Assembly (NCBI RefSeq): GCF_002994745.2
Contig: NC_037091.1
Coordinates: forward strand, 26,975,789 to 27,039,788
Origin: Rosa chinensis
Taxonomy: Eukaryota; Streptophyta; Magnoliopsida; Rosales; Rosaceae
Length of the DNA stretch: 64,000 nucleotides
Direction: 5' to 3'
In this document: one piece after another, positions 32,415 to 44,100 of the stretch
Position numbering within the stretch: the stretch's first letter is position 1
How the letters are laid out: each line of letters starts with the position of its first letter
Translations under genes and position numbers: made by a program
The notes under the pieces: model-generated
Seen by the model: the letters and a program-made list of their open reading frames with translations, nothing else
Database searches by the model: none
Told to the model about the DNA's origin: nothing

Positions 32415-33742
32415 AGAGATGACATCCTTATTTTAAGAATTTGAGGTTTTTTTATTATTATTTTAACTAGTATATAATCTAATTCAATGATTCCAACCGT
32501 TGATCCTTTAGATTTCTATGCAAGAATTGTGTCTACAAAAAATAACCAAACCTATAATCATTTGGTCACTTAAAATTATGTAAATAAATGTAGTCCGTTA
32601 GATAAAATAAAAACAATAATTGTGCTAATCAAAGTTAAACATTTTCGGATTAAGCTAATTTTTTTGTAGGATTCATATATGTGCATATAACATGAGAATG
32701 AATGTGTAGTGGTAGATCAATTATATGCCGCTCTCCTAGGGTTGGGGGTTTGCTGCCGCAGGATATGGAATTCTGGCAAATCCCTTCCTCCAAGAAGGGA
32801 ATCTTTTCCAGCACCATCATTAGGGTCATTAGCTTTTGTTGTCGGGCTTTGGCGATGCTGTTGGAGCGGATCCTAGTGAGGTGGTTGGTTATGCTGGAGC
32901 TGAGTCTCGTTTCTTTTTTGCGGGCGGCGGATCGAAGAAGAAATGTTGTGCTCTACTGGTGATTGGATTAAAGTGGGAAGTTCGGAGTGGGACGACGACA
33001 TCGTCTTCGATCTGGAATTTGGGTGGAGATAAGGGTTGTGGACCACTTGGTGGCAAGTTTGAAGCGTCTAGCGGCGGGGAACAGATCTCTTAAGGTTTTC
33101 AGTTCTGAGTTGCAGGTCACGACGACAGGGCACAGACGAATTCGGGGATCTGAGTTTGGAATCCGGGTCGGATCCTGATCAAGGCCCAATCTAGATCTGG
33201 ATTTGGTTCTCATGCTGGGCTTAGTGTCCGGGCCGGATTTGGTTGTGGGCCTGGGGTTCTTTTAGGCTTTTTTTCTTTCATTTAGTTTTGCTTCTTATTA
33301 TTTAAGCAAGGTCATTGACGGAAGTTTACCCGCTACTCAACGCATTTTGGTGCGTGGAGGGATGGTGCACCATATTCTTGGTACCTTTTTTAGTTTCTTA
33401 AATAAGGTTAGTGACGGAAGGTTACCCGCTACTCAACGCATATCTCTGGTGGATGGATGGTGCACCATATCATCGGTGCCTCTTTACATAGCTGGGGTTA
33501 TGTCTAGTGTCTCATCAGATGCTTAATTGCATTCCTTTTTGTTGCTTTTCATACTACTTTTGGTATTTCTCAATTCAATATAGATTCTACATCTATCTGT
33601 TATAATATTTTTATATAATAAAGATTTGTCTGTTTGTTTCAAAAAAATCAAGAGAATGAATGGTTTAGATTATTAAATTACATGCTAAAAATGAAAACAT
33701 CCTCACATTTCAAGTTTGAGGACGTCCTCTTTTGATCCTCCC
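32412..33742. mobile_element. Possible inverted-repeat MITE split by a non-LTR insertion
   Basis: The left end 'tcaagagatgacatcctt' and the reverse complement of the right end, 'tcaaaagaggacgtcctc', pair imperfectly over about 35 bp. A non-LTR insertion (32705-33651) occupies the centre, leaving about 380 bp of the host element. It is similar to short Mutator-like MITEs, but the ends are diverged and no duplication is clear. Confidence 0.45.
32705..33651 (+). mobile_element. Non-LTR retroelement derivative (947 bp), plus strand
   Basis: It is flanked by the perfect 11-bp duplication GAGAATGAATG (32694-32704, 33652-33662) and ends in a short A-run after 'tttgtctgtttgtttc'. The 5' two-thirds are G-rich ('ggtggttggttatgctgg', 'gggcctggggttctttt'), as in the other ~1-kb insertions. 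A ~95-bp unit with 'gtgacggaagttacccgct' and 'gatggtgcaccata' is tandemly doubled at about 33306-33490. No intact protein is present. Confidence 0.8.
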
Positions 33743-33939
33743 TATATACTCTATATATCTACACACACACACACTATCCTTAAAAGAACTCACTTTTTTT
33801 TAACTTAAGGATCCCTAAAATTAATATGACCATAACCAAAAGTTAGAATAGTACAATACGACTACTCCATGAAAAACAAGATTACTTGCCCCTATACGCC
33901 AAGCGCGCAATTGTGATATGATAAAAACAAGCTCTTCTA
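33743..33939. other. Short unassigned stretch with an (AC)n tract
   Basis: It contains 'tctacacacacacacacta' near 33760 and nothing coding. Confidence 0.5.
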
Positions 33940-35320
33940 CAAAGGTTCATAGAAGATCTCTCAGTAGCATAGACTGAAATAAAACAAATCTAAGCAACAA
34001 CAATCTCTTTCCCCTTGCGGTTGGAGCTCTCAGCATCACAAGGATGAGTAAAAATTGGCAAACCATTAACGAGCTGTTCTTTCTTCTTCGAAGTTTTTGT
34101 ACTACGCTTCATTGGAGAGGGTTTTTTGGGCTTTCACTTGAGCAGTTTTCTTGTTCTTAGCGCCTCTACGGTGCCCTCTCTTTTTTGGAACATCTTGAGC
34201 TGTGGACACTATTGCTAAACCTATTGACACAACATCTAGATTAGTCTTGGCAACTGCTATACTAATTGTAGGTTTCTTAAGTGAGAAGTCATCCAATCCA
34301 TCATGTTTCCTCCTCACTCCACTTACAGCTATCATAGGAGACACCGGTGCCTACAAAATTTGAATGGTGACTGAGAGTTGTGGCCTTGGCATTGACATAG
34401 AGAAACCACTGAAAGCAGTTGTGGCCAATGATAGTGGAATTGCAGTAGGGATATGGGCTTTGAACACTAGCGAAGATCTCGCACTGGGGAATGACAGAAC
34501 CTGGCCAATGGTTTCTCTAGATTACACACCTAACCAACACTGCTGCAGCTTGAACTTTTCTAGGTAGAGGAAGGCCGATGCAAGGAAAACCAACAAGTGT
34601 GATTAGACTACAATCCCAACAGTGGCCTTACAGATTCTCAAAGAAAAAGTCCACGTTCATATCAACACCATCCTCCACCTTGAAGCTATGCTGGAAGACC
34701 AGAGGCTACTAGAGATCTCCTACCACCCAAATTCGGATCCTCCCCATTGCAAACTCTTCCGGATCTTTGAAAATGAAGTGACCCCAGTGAACTGTCAATC
34801 AATCGGATACATCGATTAGTGTGAAAAGCTAGTTAAATCCCCTAAAACTTGACCCAGAAAGCCAGAGTTGAGAGTGACAAACTCTTGATTGAACTAATAC
34901 CGTCATATGGTGCTAGAACCACCAATTCATGGTAAAGCCCCATGGACTTGCTTTAAAGATTCTGTTTCGATCCGATTCCTTCAATAGCGTAAACAAAAAT
35001 CTATCATGTGCTCTTGAATAGTGAGCCTTCCGTTTAGTAGCCATGCATGGCAGAACATGCCTTTGAAGGAATTATTGTTAAAAGCCTTAGTAGTGAGTAG
35101 TTTTCCTACAAAATACAGTAGCGACCACTGCTCCCTTTACAAAGGCCTAAGATCAATTGGCTTCTTGCTATGCACAAGGGCTAGCGACGTTGCCAATCAC
35201 ATTATCATTAGATCCATAACCTCCATCAGAATACATTTGGATATTAGAGTTTTGTGGAAAATAAAAGAGCGGCTAGGAAACAAAGCTAGTCTCAATTGCT
35301 GTGAATTAAGATAACTTACT
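33940..35320 (-). pseudogene. LINE ORF1 (Gag-like) remnant
   Basis: On the minus strand the blocks appear in LINE ORF1 order. A DUF4283-like domain near 35110-34930 includes 'GKLLTTKAFN', 'FKGMFCHAW' and 'KASPWGFTMNWW'. A zinc-knuckle tail follows near 34640-34560, where 'GHCWDCSLI' and 'GFPCIGLPLPRKVQAA' sit in successive frames. Basic low-complexity sequence ('KKRGHRRGAKNKK') lies near 34180. Stops and frame changes occur every 50-150 bp. ORF1 proteins bind LINE RNA; this copy is dead. No ORF2 follows in the same direction, so the element is truncated. Confidence 0.65.
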
Positions 35321-35694
35321 TTTTTAAATATTTTTTTAACACCTTTCTTTCTGATTGTTCGCAGTATCCCAAAGATTTTATGGGCCTGGAGATTAATCAG
35401 CTGGGGCCACAACGGTCAACAAGACATTGCAGCAACTCTCCTGGCCACGTTTATAATTCAATAAATAACACTAAACCAACTTATCGTTCGAACACATGAT
35501 GTGGGGGTTTCACATCTTGAATATTCCCGTGGGGGACCCAATGCATCCATTGAACTAGCTTGTTAGCAGTAAGTGTGAAAATACTCAAATACGCTCGCTC
35601 TATATATTATATTAAACAAGGGATATAAATATAATTAACAAATAATGGAAAACAAATGTAGAAAAAGGGAAAATTTTGAGTAAAAGCATCATAG
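35321..35694. other. AT-rich unassigned stretch
   Basis: No gene is supported between the LINE ORF1 remnant and the next non-LTR-like block. Confidence 0.45.
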
Positions 35695-36785
35695 AGATTT
35701 TCATTAATATAAGGGTAAGGCCACAATGACCATTACATATCATTCTGCTACCATGTACAGATAGACAAGAAGTTATAGTGAACAAACACTACAATGATAC
35801 ATAAGATAGGACCATTCATTTGACATGTCATGATCACTTATTCAAAGCAAGCCTATTCAACTATGAACAAGATGCATAGTAATAGGCTAGTAATAGAAAA
35901 CTAACTAAAGAATGGGTATAATAACTCAGTAGTTATCCCGGACCCAAGATACACGTCCAGAATGCATCTTCACTGCCCCAAGCCCGACCAAGAGCTTGGC
36001 TTGGAATTGAGCCAAGGAAAGACCCAATTTCCCACTAGATCATCTAGATCAAAAACAGCCAAAGACAAGTAGGGCTCCAAAACCAGATAATATGGTGAAG
36101 TGGGCCCCACCGAAGCCCAAACTCATGAAGGCCCAAATTGATTTGGCCACCCATCTCCAGGCACTCCGAAGTCGCCTTCATAGGACCACCGGAGACCCTT
36201 GTCTCCAACACAGCCACCAGAAACAACAGCAACGAAATATGGTGTTCAGCCCATTAGCGTCGCCCTTCACCGACATTGTTAGCATCACGATTACACCGTC
36301 ATCAGTCTTAGAAGATTCTGTTCTCTGCCACGTAGGCCAAAGCAAACTTTACTGTCATGATTAGCCTCGTAATAATCCTGATTGCATCATCGTGTATTAG
36401 TAGCACAGCGCCGCCACAATTCGCCATGGTAGTCTCTGATTCGAGCCAATCAAACTACGGTGGCCCAAAATCCACTATATCATGACCTTCAATACCGGGT
36501 TTGGGACACTGCATGCCATGGTGCAAACTAAGATCCAGCCGCCACTGAGATTCGGAAGAGACACAGAAACCCTGCCACGACTAGAGAAGCTGAGATGGAG
36601 AGGAACTAACCCAAGAAGGGGATCAAACCATTGCTGAATTTGAAACACCATCGAGAGGGAGGGGACTTAGGCGTCTCAAGATTGGTTGGCCAGAGCCGCT
36701 GTATTCGTTGCCCCTCTAAAGCAGCACTAGGATCATCGCAAGAGAGAACGACGTTAAAGAGAGGCTAGAGTTTGGCATCAATTGT
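35695..36785 (-). mobile_element. Probable non-LTR derivative (about 1.1 kb), minus strand
   Basis: The left end reads 'ttttcattaatataagggta', the reverse of a 'cattaatgaaaa' LINE tail. The interior is C-rich on the plus strand with plant-LINE-like phrases ('gaagtgggccccaccgaagc', 'ccaccggagaccc'), mirroring 14110-15147 and 58793-60039. I found no clear target duplication, so the limits are approximate. Confidence 0.5.
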
Positions 36786-37671
36786 TTACTTCAGTATATA
36801 GTAGAAAAACGGACATTGCAAAAGAAGAAAATTTCTTTATTCCATAACTTCCCTCGTTTTCTCTCTCACTTTTTTCTCTTCAAATTAATACACACACATA
36901 ATGTGTTGTACATATCTTTCTAGTATTTAATAAATGAATTGGATTTTTTTTTAGGGGAATGAATGAAATTCATAGATGCTTAACCATCAATACAATCAAA
37001 CTGAATAGCGTCCACCACACTTTGAGGAGCTTCTGCTAAAAATAAAGACTTACTATCTATATTTCTAGCTAACTGCAAGTAGATGAGCCACTTGATTGAC
37101 AGATCACCTAACATGAACTAGAGAAGCATTGGAAGGCCAAACCAAACTTTGTTTCAGGTCCTCCACAAGAAAACCCAAATCAGAATAATCTGCAGCATTA
37201 TTAGAAATAGCATGAACCAATTCCAAGCAATCGGTTTCAATATTTGGTAAGAAGTCTTTTGCCCTAGCTAGTTGAACCCCATGAAAACATGCAAGGAGTT
37301 CGGCATGTTTAGCATAAGACATATTCTCTTGGCTATGTAAAAATCCATCGATAAAACTCCCCTCAGAATCCCTTAACACTCCTCCTAGACCAGTCTTAGT
37401 AGAAGCAGAATAAAATGCCACATCAACATTTAGTTTACTGAATCCTATCGGTGGTTTCTTCCATCTAATCACACCCCCAGTATTCACAGATAACTGTTTA
37501 GAGTGATTAGCTCTATATTCTTCCCACCACCCTATGGATAATGTCACCAGCTACAATGGAGGTTTAGAAGTATTTTCCCACATCATTTCATTTCTATTCT
37601 TCCAAATTGACCAAAGCAGCATAAGAAGCAAAGAGAAAGAGCTTTTAGCCAACTTACTAGATAGGTCAGAC

Positions 37672-38088
37672 CAAGGTTCTAAAAATCGCTTGGTGCTAGT
37701 TGGGCGGAGACCAAGGGCCTAGCGCCGCCTAGGCGGTTTTTATTATATTTATTTAATTTACAATAATAAGTAATACTAAAACCACTATTAAATAACACCT
37801 AATAGTAGTTATTTATAACTATCCAAACCCTATCTTATAAAAAGATTTTAAAAAAAACTATTCCAAACAGCCAAACCTTATCACAAATATGATCTATAGT
37901 GGTCAAATACAATTGAATAGCTCATGACTCCACATCTCTTGTTATTTTATTTTATTTTTGTTAAACAAGCTCCATCTCTTGTTATTTTATTTTATTTTTG
38001 TTAAACAAGCTCCACGTGCTTGTTTAACTCTCTTCATCTTCGTCTTCTACCTCTAGCGTCTCTCTGTCTATCTCTCTTCTACCTCCAG

Positions 38089-38164
<76 letters not shown>

Positions 38165-38564
38165 TCCTCTCTCTCCCTGACCCTTCTTCACTTTCAGATT
38201 GTAGTGAGTCATTTGATCTCCTCTCTCCTCTCTCAATCTTTCTTGCTCTCTCCGATTATGATATTAATCAAGAGCAGTTTAGAAGATGAAGATGCTGGTC
38301 GATCTGTGGAGGAGAGAGTGATAGACCTCCAACCTTTTGAGAATCAGCGTCGAAAACATGCGTATGAGTTTCCAAAAAAATAAAATAAATAAATAAATCA
38401 GCTCTAGCGTCTAGCTCAGCATCCAGACTGCCTAGTCGCTTTCTAACCCGCCCAGGCGCCCGCCTAAGCTCCGAATGATTTGTCTCATCGCCTACCCCAT
38501 AATCAGGGCTGTCAGGGTGCGCCTAGCGCCAAGGCGGCCTCCCAGACGGCCTTTTAGAACATTG
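37672..38564. mobile_element. Non-autonomous hAT-type element (893 bp)
   Basis: It is flanked by the perfect 8-bp duplication GGTCAGAC (37664-37671, 38565-38572), the size made by hAT transposases. The terminal inverted repeats are 'caaggttctaaaaa' and 'caatgttctaaaag', followed by 'ccgcctaggcgg'-type subterminal sequence on both sides. No transposase is present. It carries a (CT)n microsatellite (38093-38162) that produces spurious Leu/Ser and Arg/Glu frames. Confidence 0.92.
38093..38162. repeat. (CT)n microsatellite
   Basis: About 35 CT units inside the hAT-type element. Confidence 0.95.
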
Positions 38565-39173
38565 GGTCAGACAACCAATCAATGACAATAGAATGCGAAG
38601 ATGCATTTGGGAGAAGCGCAAAAGGTACCAATTGTTGAACTTTCGAAGCAACCTTGCAATCTCTCAAGGCATGAATGAGTGTCTCCACCTCCTCATCACA
38701 AACTAGACACTATGTATCAATGTCAACCCAAAATTCACTCAACCGACTTCTAGTTGGAACAATATTGGCACTGGCCTTCCACACACAAACCTTAACTTTA
38801 CCAGGAACAAGTGTATTATAGATTTTCTTCCAAAGAGGAGCAGAAGGATTATGAGGATCAACTCCCAATAACTAATCTCTAGCCAATCTATAAGCATATT
38901 TTACTATAAATAAACCTCTTTTTTTAGGAACCCAAGTCCATCTACCAACATGTCCTCCAGAGCTAATAGGTAGAAGCAAAATCTGATCAACTATATGAAG
39001 AGGGAAAAGATTATGAAGCACTGGAATATCCCATTGCCCTGGTCCCCTTACCAAGTCCGAAACCAACATATAATTTGGATTAAAATAGGCAGTCAAGTCC
39101 ACACCATGTAACCATGGATCTTGCCATATGGAAGTAGATAATCCATTCTCAATTTACCTGTGAATTTCAGCCT

Positions 39174-40440
39174 TGTTAGGTCCATAATTACCTAGTTATT
39201 ATTCCCCTAATCTTGCACTTTTGCTTAACCTTTGTTTTATTTATATTTATTATTTTTTCCTTATCATGCTAGAAAATGACGGGGACGTTTGGAAATGCCC
39301 TAAAAAGTTAACTTTAGCACATTTTCCTACTTCGGTGAGGAGAAAACGAGCTAAACAAGGAGGGAGGAGCGGAAACCTAACCAAATCAACTCTAAATCAG
39401 CTGAAATTTAACAGAGACATTATAGACATCCTAAGAATCATTTATTATGAAGAATGAAAGAGCTAGTTCGGAGTGGAAGAGCTTCAAAAGATAGGTCCAA
39501 GTTTCGGCACAAGCAGACAAAAAATATAAAACCGGACATTTATAGATTCCAGCAGAATTTCCGGCCAAATCACAGTGAACTAAGCTCTGAAATTTTAGCA
39601 GGATGATTTAGACTTATGGAGGAATATTTGATATGAAGAAAGCAAAGGCCAATTCCGAAGTCTTGGTGGAGATTGAATTAAAGGAAGAAAGAAGAAGAAA
39701 GTGCGAAACGAACAAAAAAGGGGTCAACGCATGTCAACGCCGGATTTCAACTATTTCCAGCCAACAGCATGTGTGGAGGACAAGGAAAAGTTGTTTACTA
39801 GGATTAGAAACTTTAGGTGGAAAGACTTCAGGTGTAGGTTATTTTGAAATTCAAAATTTAAAAGATGACAAGTGGTCACCCTCTTACATCTGACACATTT
39901 TTCTCCTATTTATTGCTTGTTCTCTTGCAAAAAGACCCTTCTACCCTTAATTTATCTCCTCCACCAAAATATCTATGGGCTTTCTAAGTTATTTCTATGT
40001 GGAGTCAAAGACTAGATCCATATTTTGTGCTTACACATTTGTCCATTGCATATCACCATTGATTCCTTTTTATCTCTACCCTTTATTTGAATTGCCTTGG
40101 CCTTTAAATAGCCCATTCTCTCTCCCTAAAACGTTCACCTTTTGCAAAATCAAAAGCTTTCATTTCTCTAGTTCTAGCATAATTTCTCTCAAGTTTTTCA
40201 TAGCTAGTTCATAGTTCCTTGAGTTTGTGTAAGAGAAAGGTATGTAGCCACTTGGGTTTCACTAAAATCGAAGTTTCTACACAGTTTGATTAACCACTTC
40301 TCGTGTGGGTTTCAGATTCCTCTTCATGTGGCTCAACTTGCAAAGATTGCAAAGGACTTTTTGGAGGGTCCCAGTAATTCGGATTCTTGAGTCTTTCGAT
40401 TCTTGCAGCCATCACAGAGAGTGGAGTATAACTATAAGGC
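39174..40440 (+). repeat. Probable partial LTR (U3-R) of a Ty3-type element
   Basis: It begins 'tgttaggtccataattacc'. It contains a promoter-like 'cctttaaatagccc' at about 40099 followed by 'ctctctccctaaaacgttca', the same layout as the TATA-downstream part of the Athila LTRs at 48461 and 51878. The right end is not found and no primer site follows. The short frames inside have no family match that I recognise. Confidence 0.5.
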
Positions 40441-40599
40441 TTGGTCATTCATAGAGGATCTAAAGACAAAAATTAAAAATTAGTATTTACAATAAAACAA
40501 AAAATTACAAGTATAATTTAAAAGTATAATGTACAAAATTTTTACACAAAGTACAAGTACACAAGTAGGAAAACGTAACAAATGTTTTTACAAGTATAA

Positions 40600-40775
40600 A
40601 ACAAATAGTTAACAAAAGCTCAAATTCGATTATAAGCCCTTAACCAAGGTTTAGACGTTCGGCCCAAGGGCTCTATCCTTAAAACTAGTCACCCTTCTCA
40701 ATCTTTTGGTAACTCTTTTTACACAGAGCCAGGTAGTAGAGGAACGATTTTGGCGGAGCTCAGCTCACTTACAAT
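40600..40775 (-). repeat. Inverted fragment of Athila-type leader
   Basis: The reverse complement of this segment matches the 5' leader of the gag-only Athila element at about 54230-54380. They share 'gctccgccaaaatcgttcct', 'ctactacctggctctgtg', 'agttaccaaaag' and '(c/g)gccg(a/c)acgtc(t/c)aaacctt'. It shows that another Athila-like copy, in the opposite orientation, once lay here. Confidence 0.75.
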
Positions 40776-41012
40776 CAATTTGGTTATGATGCTTATGAAT
40801 ATAATCAATATGGAGAAGTATATGATCAGTCATCCAGTTGGGTTCATCCTTATTTTCCCCTTATAGGGGAAACAATCGGTAGCTCTAAAGAGATCTATAA
40901 CTATCATGTTCATCACTACAATTCGCACTATATGGGTCATATGTCTTGGTCTGATTATTGCATTTTCGTAGACCAGCGAGCGGCTTTTCAACCACCTAGA
41001 GTCTCTTTTTAG
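40740..41012 (+). CDS. Unrecognised 90-codon open frame, Tyr/Ser-rich, no ATG
   Basis: The plus-strand frame is open from a tandem TAG-TAG at 40734-40739 to a TAG at 41010. It reads 'NQFGYDAYEYNQYGEVYDQS' near its start, then 'HPYFPL', 'YNYHVHHYNSHYMGHMSW'. The repeated aromatic residues and clean composition look like protein rather than chance. There is no nearby ATG, so it is probably an exon or a fragment of a retroelement protein. I do not recognise the family. It lies next to the inverted leader fragment and partly overlaps it. Confidence 0.4.
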   Translation, partial: RNDFGGAQLTYNQFGYDAYEYNQYGEVYDQSSSWVHPYFPLIGETIGSSKEIYNYHVHHYNSHYMGHMSWSDYCIFVDQRAAFQPPRVSF

Positions 41013-41084
41013 ATGTAGAGGAAGTTGACATTCATATGTATTTATATGTGGTTCTAAATTGATAATAAATTGACTTTTTTTCAA

Positions 41085-41190
41085 AAAAGACATTTTGTTA
41101 CCCTATATCCCTGATATGTCCCCGATATTTCCGATATCTCCCTTTTTCAAAGTACCGATACATATGAAGATATCGATATTTAAAACCTTG
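41085..41190. repeat. 'gatatcgg' repeat, probable hAT/MITE end
   Basis: 'ccctgatatgtccccgatat', 'ttccgatatctccctt' and 'gatatcgatatttaaaacct' form a short repeat of the kind found at the ends of small DNA transposons. It abuts the truncated start of the Athila pol. Confidence 0.45.
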
Positions 41191-44100
41191 GTTGTGACTA
41201 CTAGGAGTGGAAGAGTTTTTGCGGATCAACCTAAGAGATCCAAGGAAGCCTAAGTGGACATTGAAGCTGAGGAGGAGCAAGAGCCCACTAAAATGGGGCT
41301 AGAGAAAGACCCTGCAACTTCCAGGGTAGAGGCAAAGACGTCATCACCTTCAAAGGCAATTCCGGAAAACAAAGGTAAACATTCTGACTTGTCCAATTCG
41401 GTTATTGCTAACCCTTCTTCCTCTTGCATGCCCTTCCCACGCAGATTTGCAAAATAAAAGAAGGATGAGAGTGACCAAGCTATCTTGGAAACTTTCAAAA
41501 AGGTGCAAGTGAACCTACCCCTCCTTGAGGCCATCAAGCAAGTGCCCAAGTATGCCAAGTTTTTGAAAGAGCTTTGCACCACGAGGAGGTTAAACTGTGA
41601 GAAGGAGGTGGTAAAGGTGAGTGAGAATGTCTCTACCCTTATTTAGAGGAAGCTCCCTCCTAAATGCAAGGATCCTGGAAGCTTCACCATTCCCTGCACC
41701 ATTGGTAACTCTAGATTTAAGAATGCTATGCTTGACCTAGGAGCATCTGTTAATGTTATGCCCTACTATGTGTATGAAACCCTAGGTCTAGGAGAGCTTA
41801 AATATGATAATGTTATCATTTAGTTAACTGACAGATCTAACACATACCCTAGAGGTCTTTTGGAAGATGTGCTTGTGCAGGTTAACCATCTTATCTTTCC
41901 AGCTAACTTCTACGTGTTGGAGATGAAGGACTCTCCTGTGAGTTTAACGCCATTACTTTTGGGCCGCTCTTTCCTAAGGACAGCTAGGACAAAGATAGAC
42001 GTGCACGCCGGATCTCTCACCATGGAATTTGATGGTGGCGTTGTTGGCTTCAACATCTTTGAAGCCATGAGGTATCCTCTTGATGTTCATGATTGTTTTT
42101 CTATTGATATTTTGGATGACCTTGCGCAGAAAATGTTTGACATCATGAACGAGGACACTTTGGTCACTACACTCAAGCAAGGAGTGGGCTACACCAAGAA
42201 TGGCGCCACCATTCAAGAGGACAAGCTTAGGGACACTTGTGAGGACAAGATCATTGCAAATGTGTCCTTCCTTAAGGCATCACCCTTTATAGGTAAGTCT
42301 ACTCCACCCTTGTCCATTCAGTTATCTGCTAATAAGACTCTACCTTCAGTGTTCCAGGCCCCAGAACTTGAGCTTAAACCTCTTCCAGACCATTTGAAGT
42401 ATGTCTACTTAGGGGACAAGGAGACCTTACTAGTGATTGTGTCCTCCACACTTATGTCTTCACAAGAGGATAGATTGGTGGAGATGTTTAAGGAACACAA
42501 GACCGCCATAGGATGGACATTGGCGGATATCAAGGGAATCAGCCCTACAACTTGCGTCCATAGGATGCTTCTTGAGGAGGGGTTTAAACCCACTAGAGAG
42601 GCTCAACGCCGTCTCAACCCTCAAATGTTGGAAGTTGTGAAGAAGGAGGTCATCAGTAGCGTGATCTACCCCATTTCAGATTTTAAATGGATGTCCTCAA
42701 TTCAAGTTGTGCCCAAGAAGTCCAAAGTAACTATTGTAAAGAATGCTGAGAACGAGCTGGTGCCCCAGAGGACAGTTACAGGCCACAGAGTTTGTATTGA
42801 CTACCAGAAGCTCAATACCACCACAAGGAAAGACCATTTTCCCCTTCCATTCATTGAGCAGATGCTTGAGCAACTAGCTGGACATGATTACAACTGCTTC
42901 TTAGATGGCTACTCTGGCTACAATCAGATTGCCATAGTAAATGAGGATCAAGAGAAGACGACGTTCACCTGTCCCTTTGGGACATTTGCCTACCGTCACA
43001 TACCCTTTGGACTCTGCAACGCACTAGTTACCTTTCAGAGGTGTATGGTAAGTATTTTTTTAGATTATATTGAGAAAATCATTGAGGTATTCATGGATGA
43101 TTTTTCAGTTTTGAGAAAAAGTTTTGATGATTGTCTTAATAATCTGGAATTGATCTTGAAATGTTGCATGGAAACTAACCTTGTGTTAAACTGGGAAAAA
43201 TGCCATTTTATGGTTAGGCAAGGTATAGTTTTAGGACACATTGTCTCTTCTAGGGGTATAGAGGTTGATAAAGCTAAGGTAGACCTTATACGTTACTTAC
43301 CCTCTCCCACTTCTGTGAGAGAGGTTCGATCTTTCCTTGGTCATGCAGGGTTCTACAGGCGCTTCATCTAGGATTTCTCAAAGATATCAAGACCTCTATG
43401 CCGCCTACTCCAGAAGGATGTGACGTTTGACTTTGACAAGGAGTGCCAAGAAGCTTTTGACAAGCGTAAGGAGCTTTTGACGCCAGCCCCCATCATGTGA
43501 CCTCCAGACTGGTCCTTGCCCTTTGAGCTGATGTGTGATGCCTCTGACTACGCAGTTGGAGCTATTTTAGGGCAATGAAAGGACAAGAGACCTTATGCCA
43601 TCTATTATGCTTCAAGAACTCTTAATGATGCACAATTGAATTACTCAACTATTGAAAAAGAGCTTCTTGCAGTTGTTTTTGTACTTGAGAAATTTCGTTC
43701 TTACTTACTTGGTACTAAAGTGATTATTTATACTGATCATGCAGCTCTCAAGTACTTGATGTCCAAGAAGGAGGCGAAACCAAGGATGATTAGATGGGTC
43801 CTACTCCTTCAAGAATTCGATGTGGAGATCAAGGATAAGAAGGGTAGTGAGAACGTGGTAGCTGACCACTTGAGCTGTTTGGTGCACGCAGAAGACCCTC
43901 TCCCTCTGGTGGAGACATTTCCGGATGAGCAGCTCTTCGGAATCCAGTTAAGTGAACCATGGTATGCAGATATTGTAAATTATATTGTTTCTATTGTTTC
44001 TATAAAGATTCCCGATACCATGTCACGTGCTCATAAGGATAGGCTTAAGAAAACTGTTAAACAATATGTTTGGGATGAACCTTATCTCTGGAAATACTGT

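Larger units (their letters stand above)
36945..39170 (-). pseudogene. LINE ORF2 3' end (zf-RVT and RNase H), split by a hAT-type element
   Basis: On the minus strand a zf-RVT region lies at about 39102-38580 ('WDIPVLHNLFPLHIVDQI', 'WTWVPKKRGLFIVKYAYRL'), followed, past an inserted element at 37672-38564, by an RNase H domain at 37547-37104. That domain carries 'KLNVDVAFYSASTKTGLGGV', 'YAKHAELLACFHGVQLA' and 'ETDCLELVHAI', that is, the Asp/Glu/Asp positions of RNase H. This zf-RVT to RNase H order is that of plant L1-type LINEs, whose ORF2 nicks the target and reverse-transcribes the element RNA. A short T-run at 36945-36951 is the remnant A-tail. The 5' part with the endonuclease and RT is missing. 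Confidence 0.8.

Noticed and set aside
33743..36785. A host gene hidden among short frames
   Set aside because: The recognisable motifs are LINE ORF1-type with many stops, and no splice-consistent host gene could be built.
38020..38289. Leu/Ser-repeat and Arg/Glu-repeat frames
   Set aside because: Translations of the (CT)n tract.
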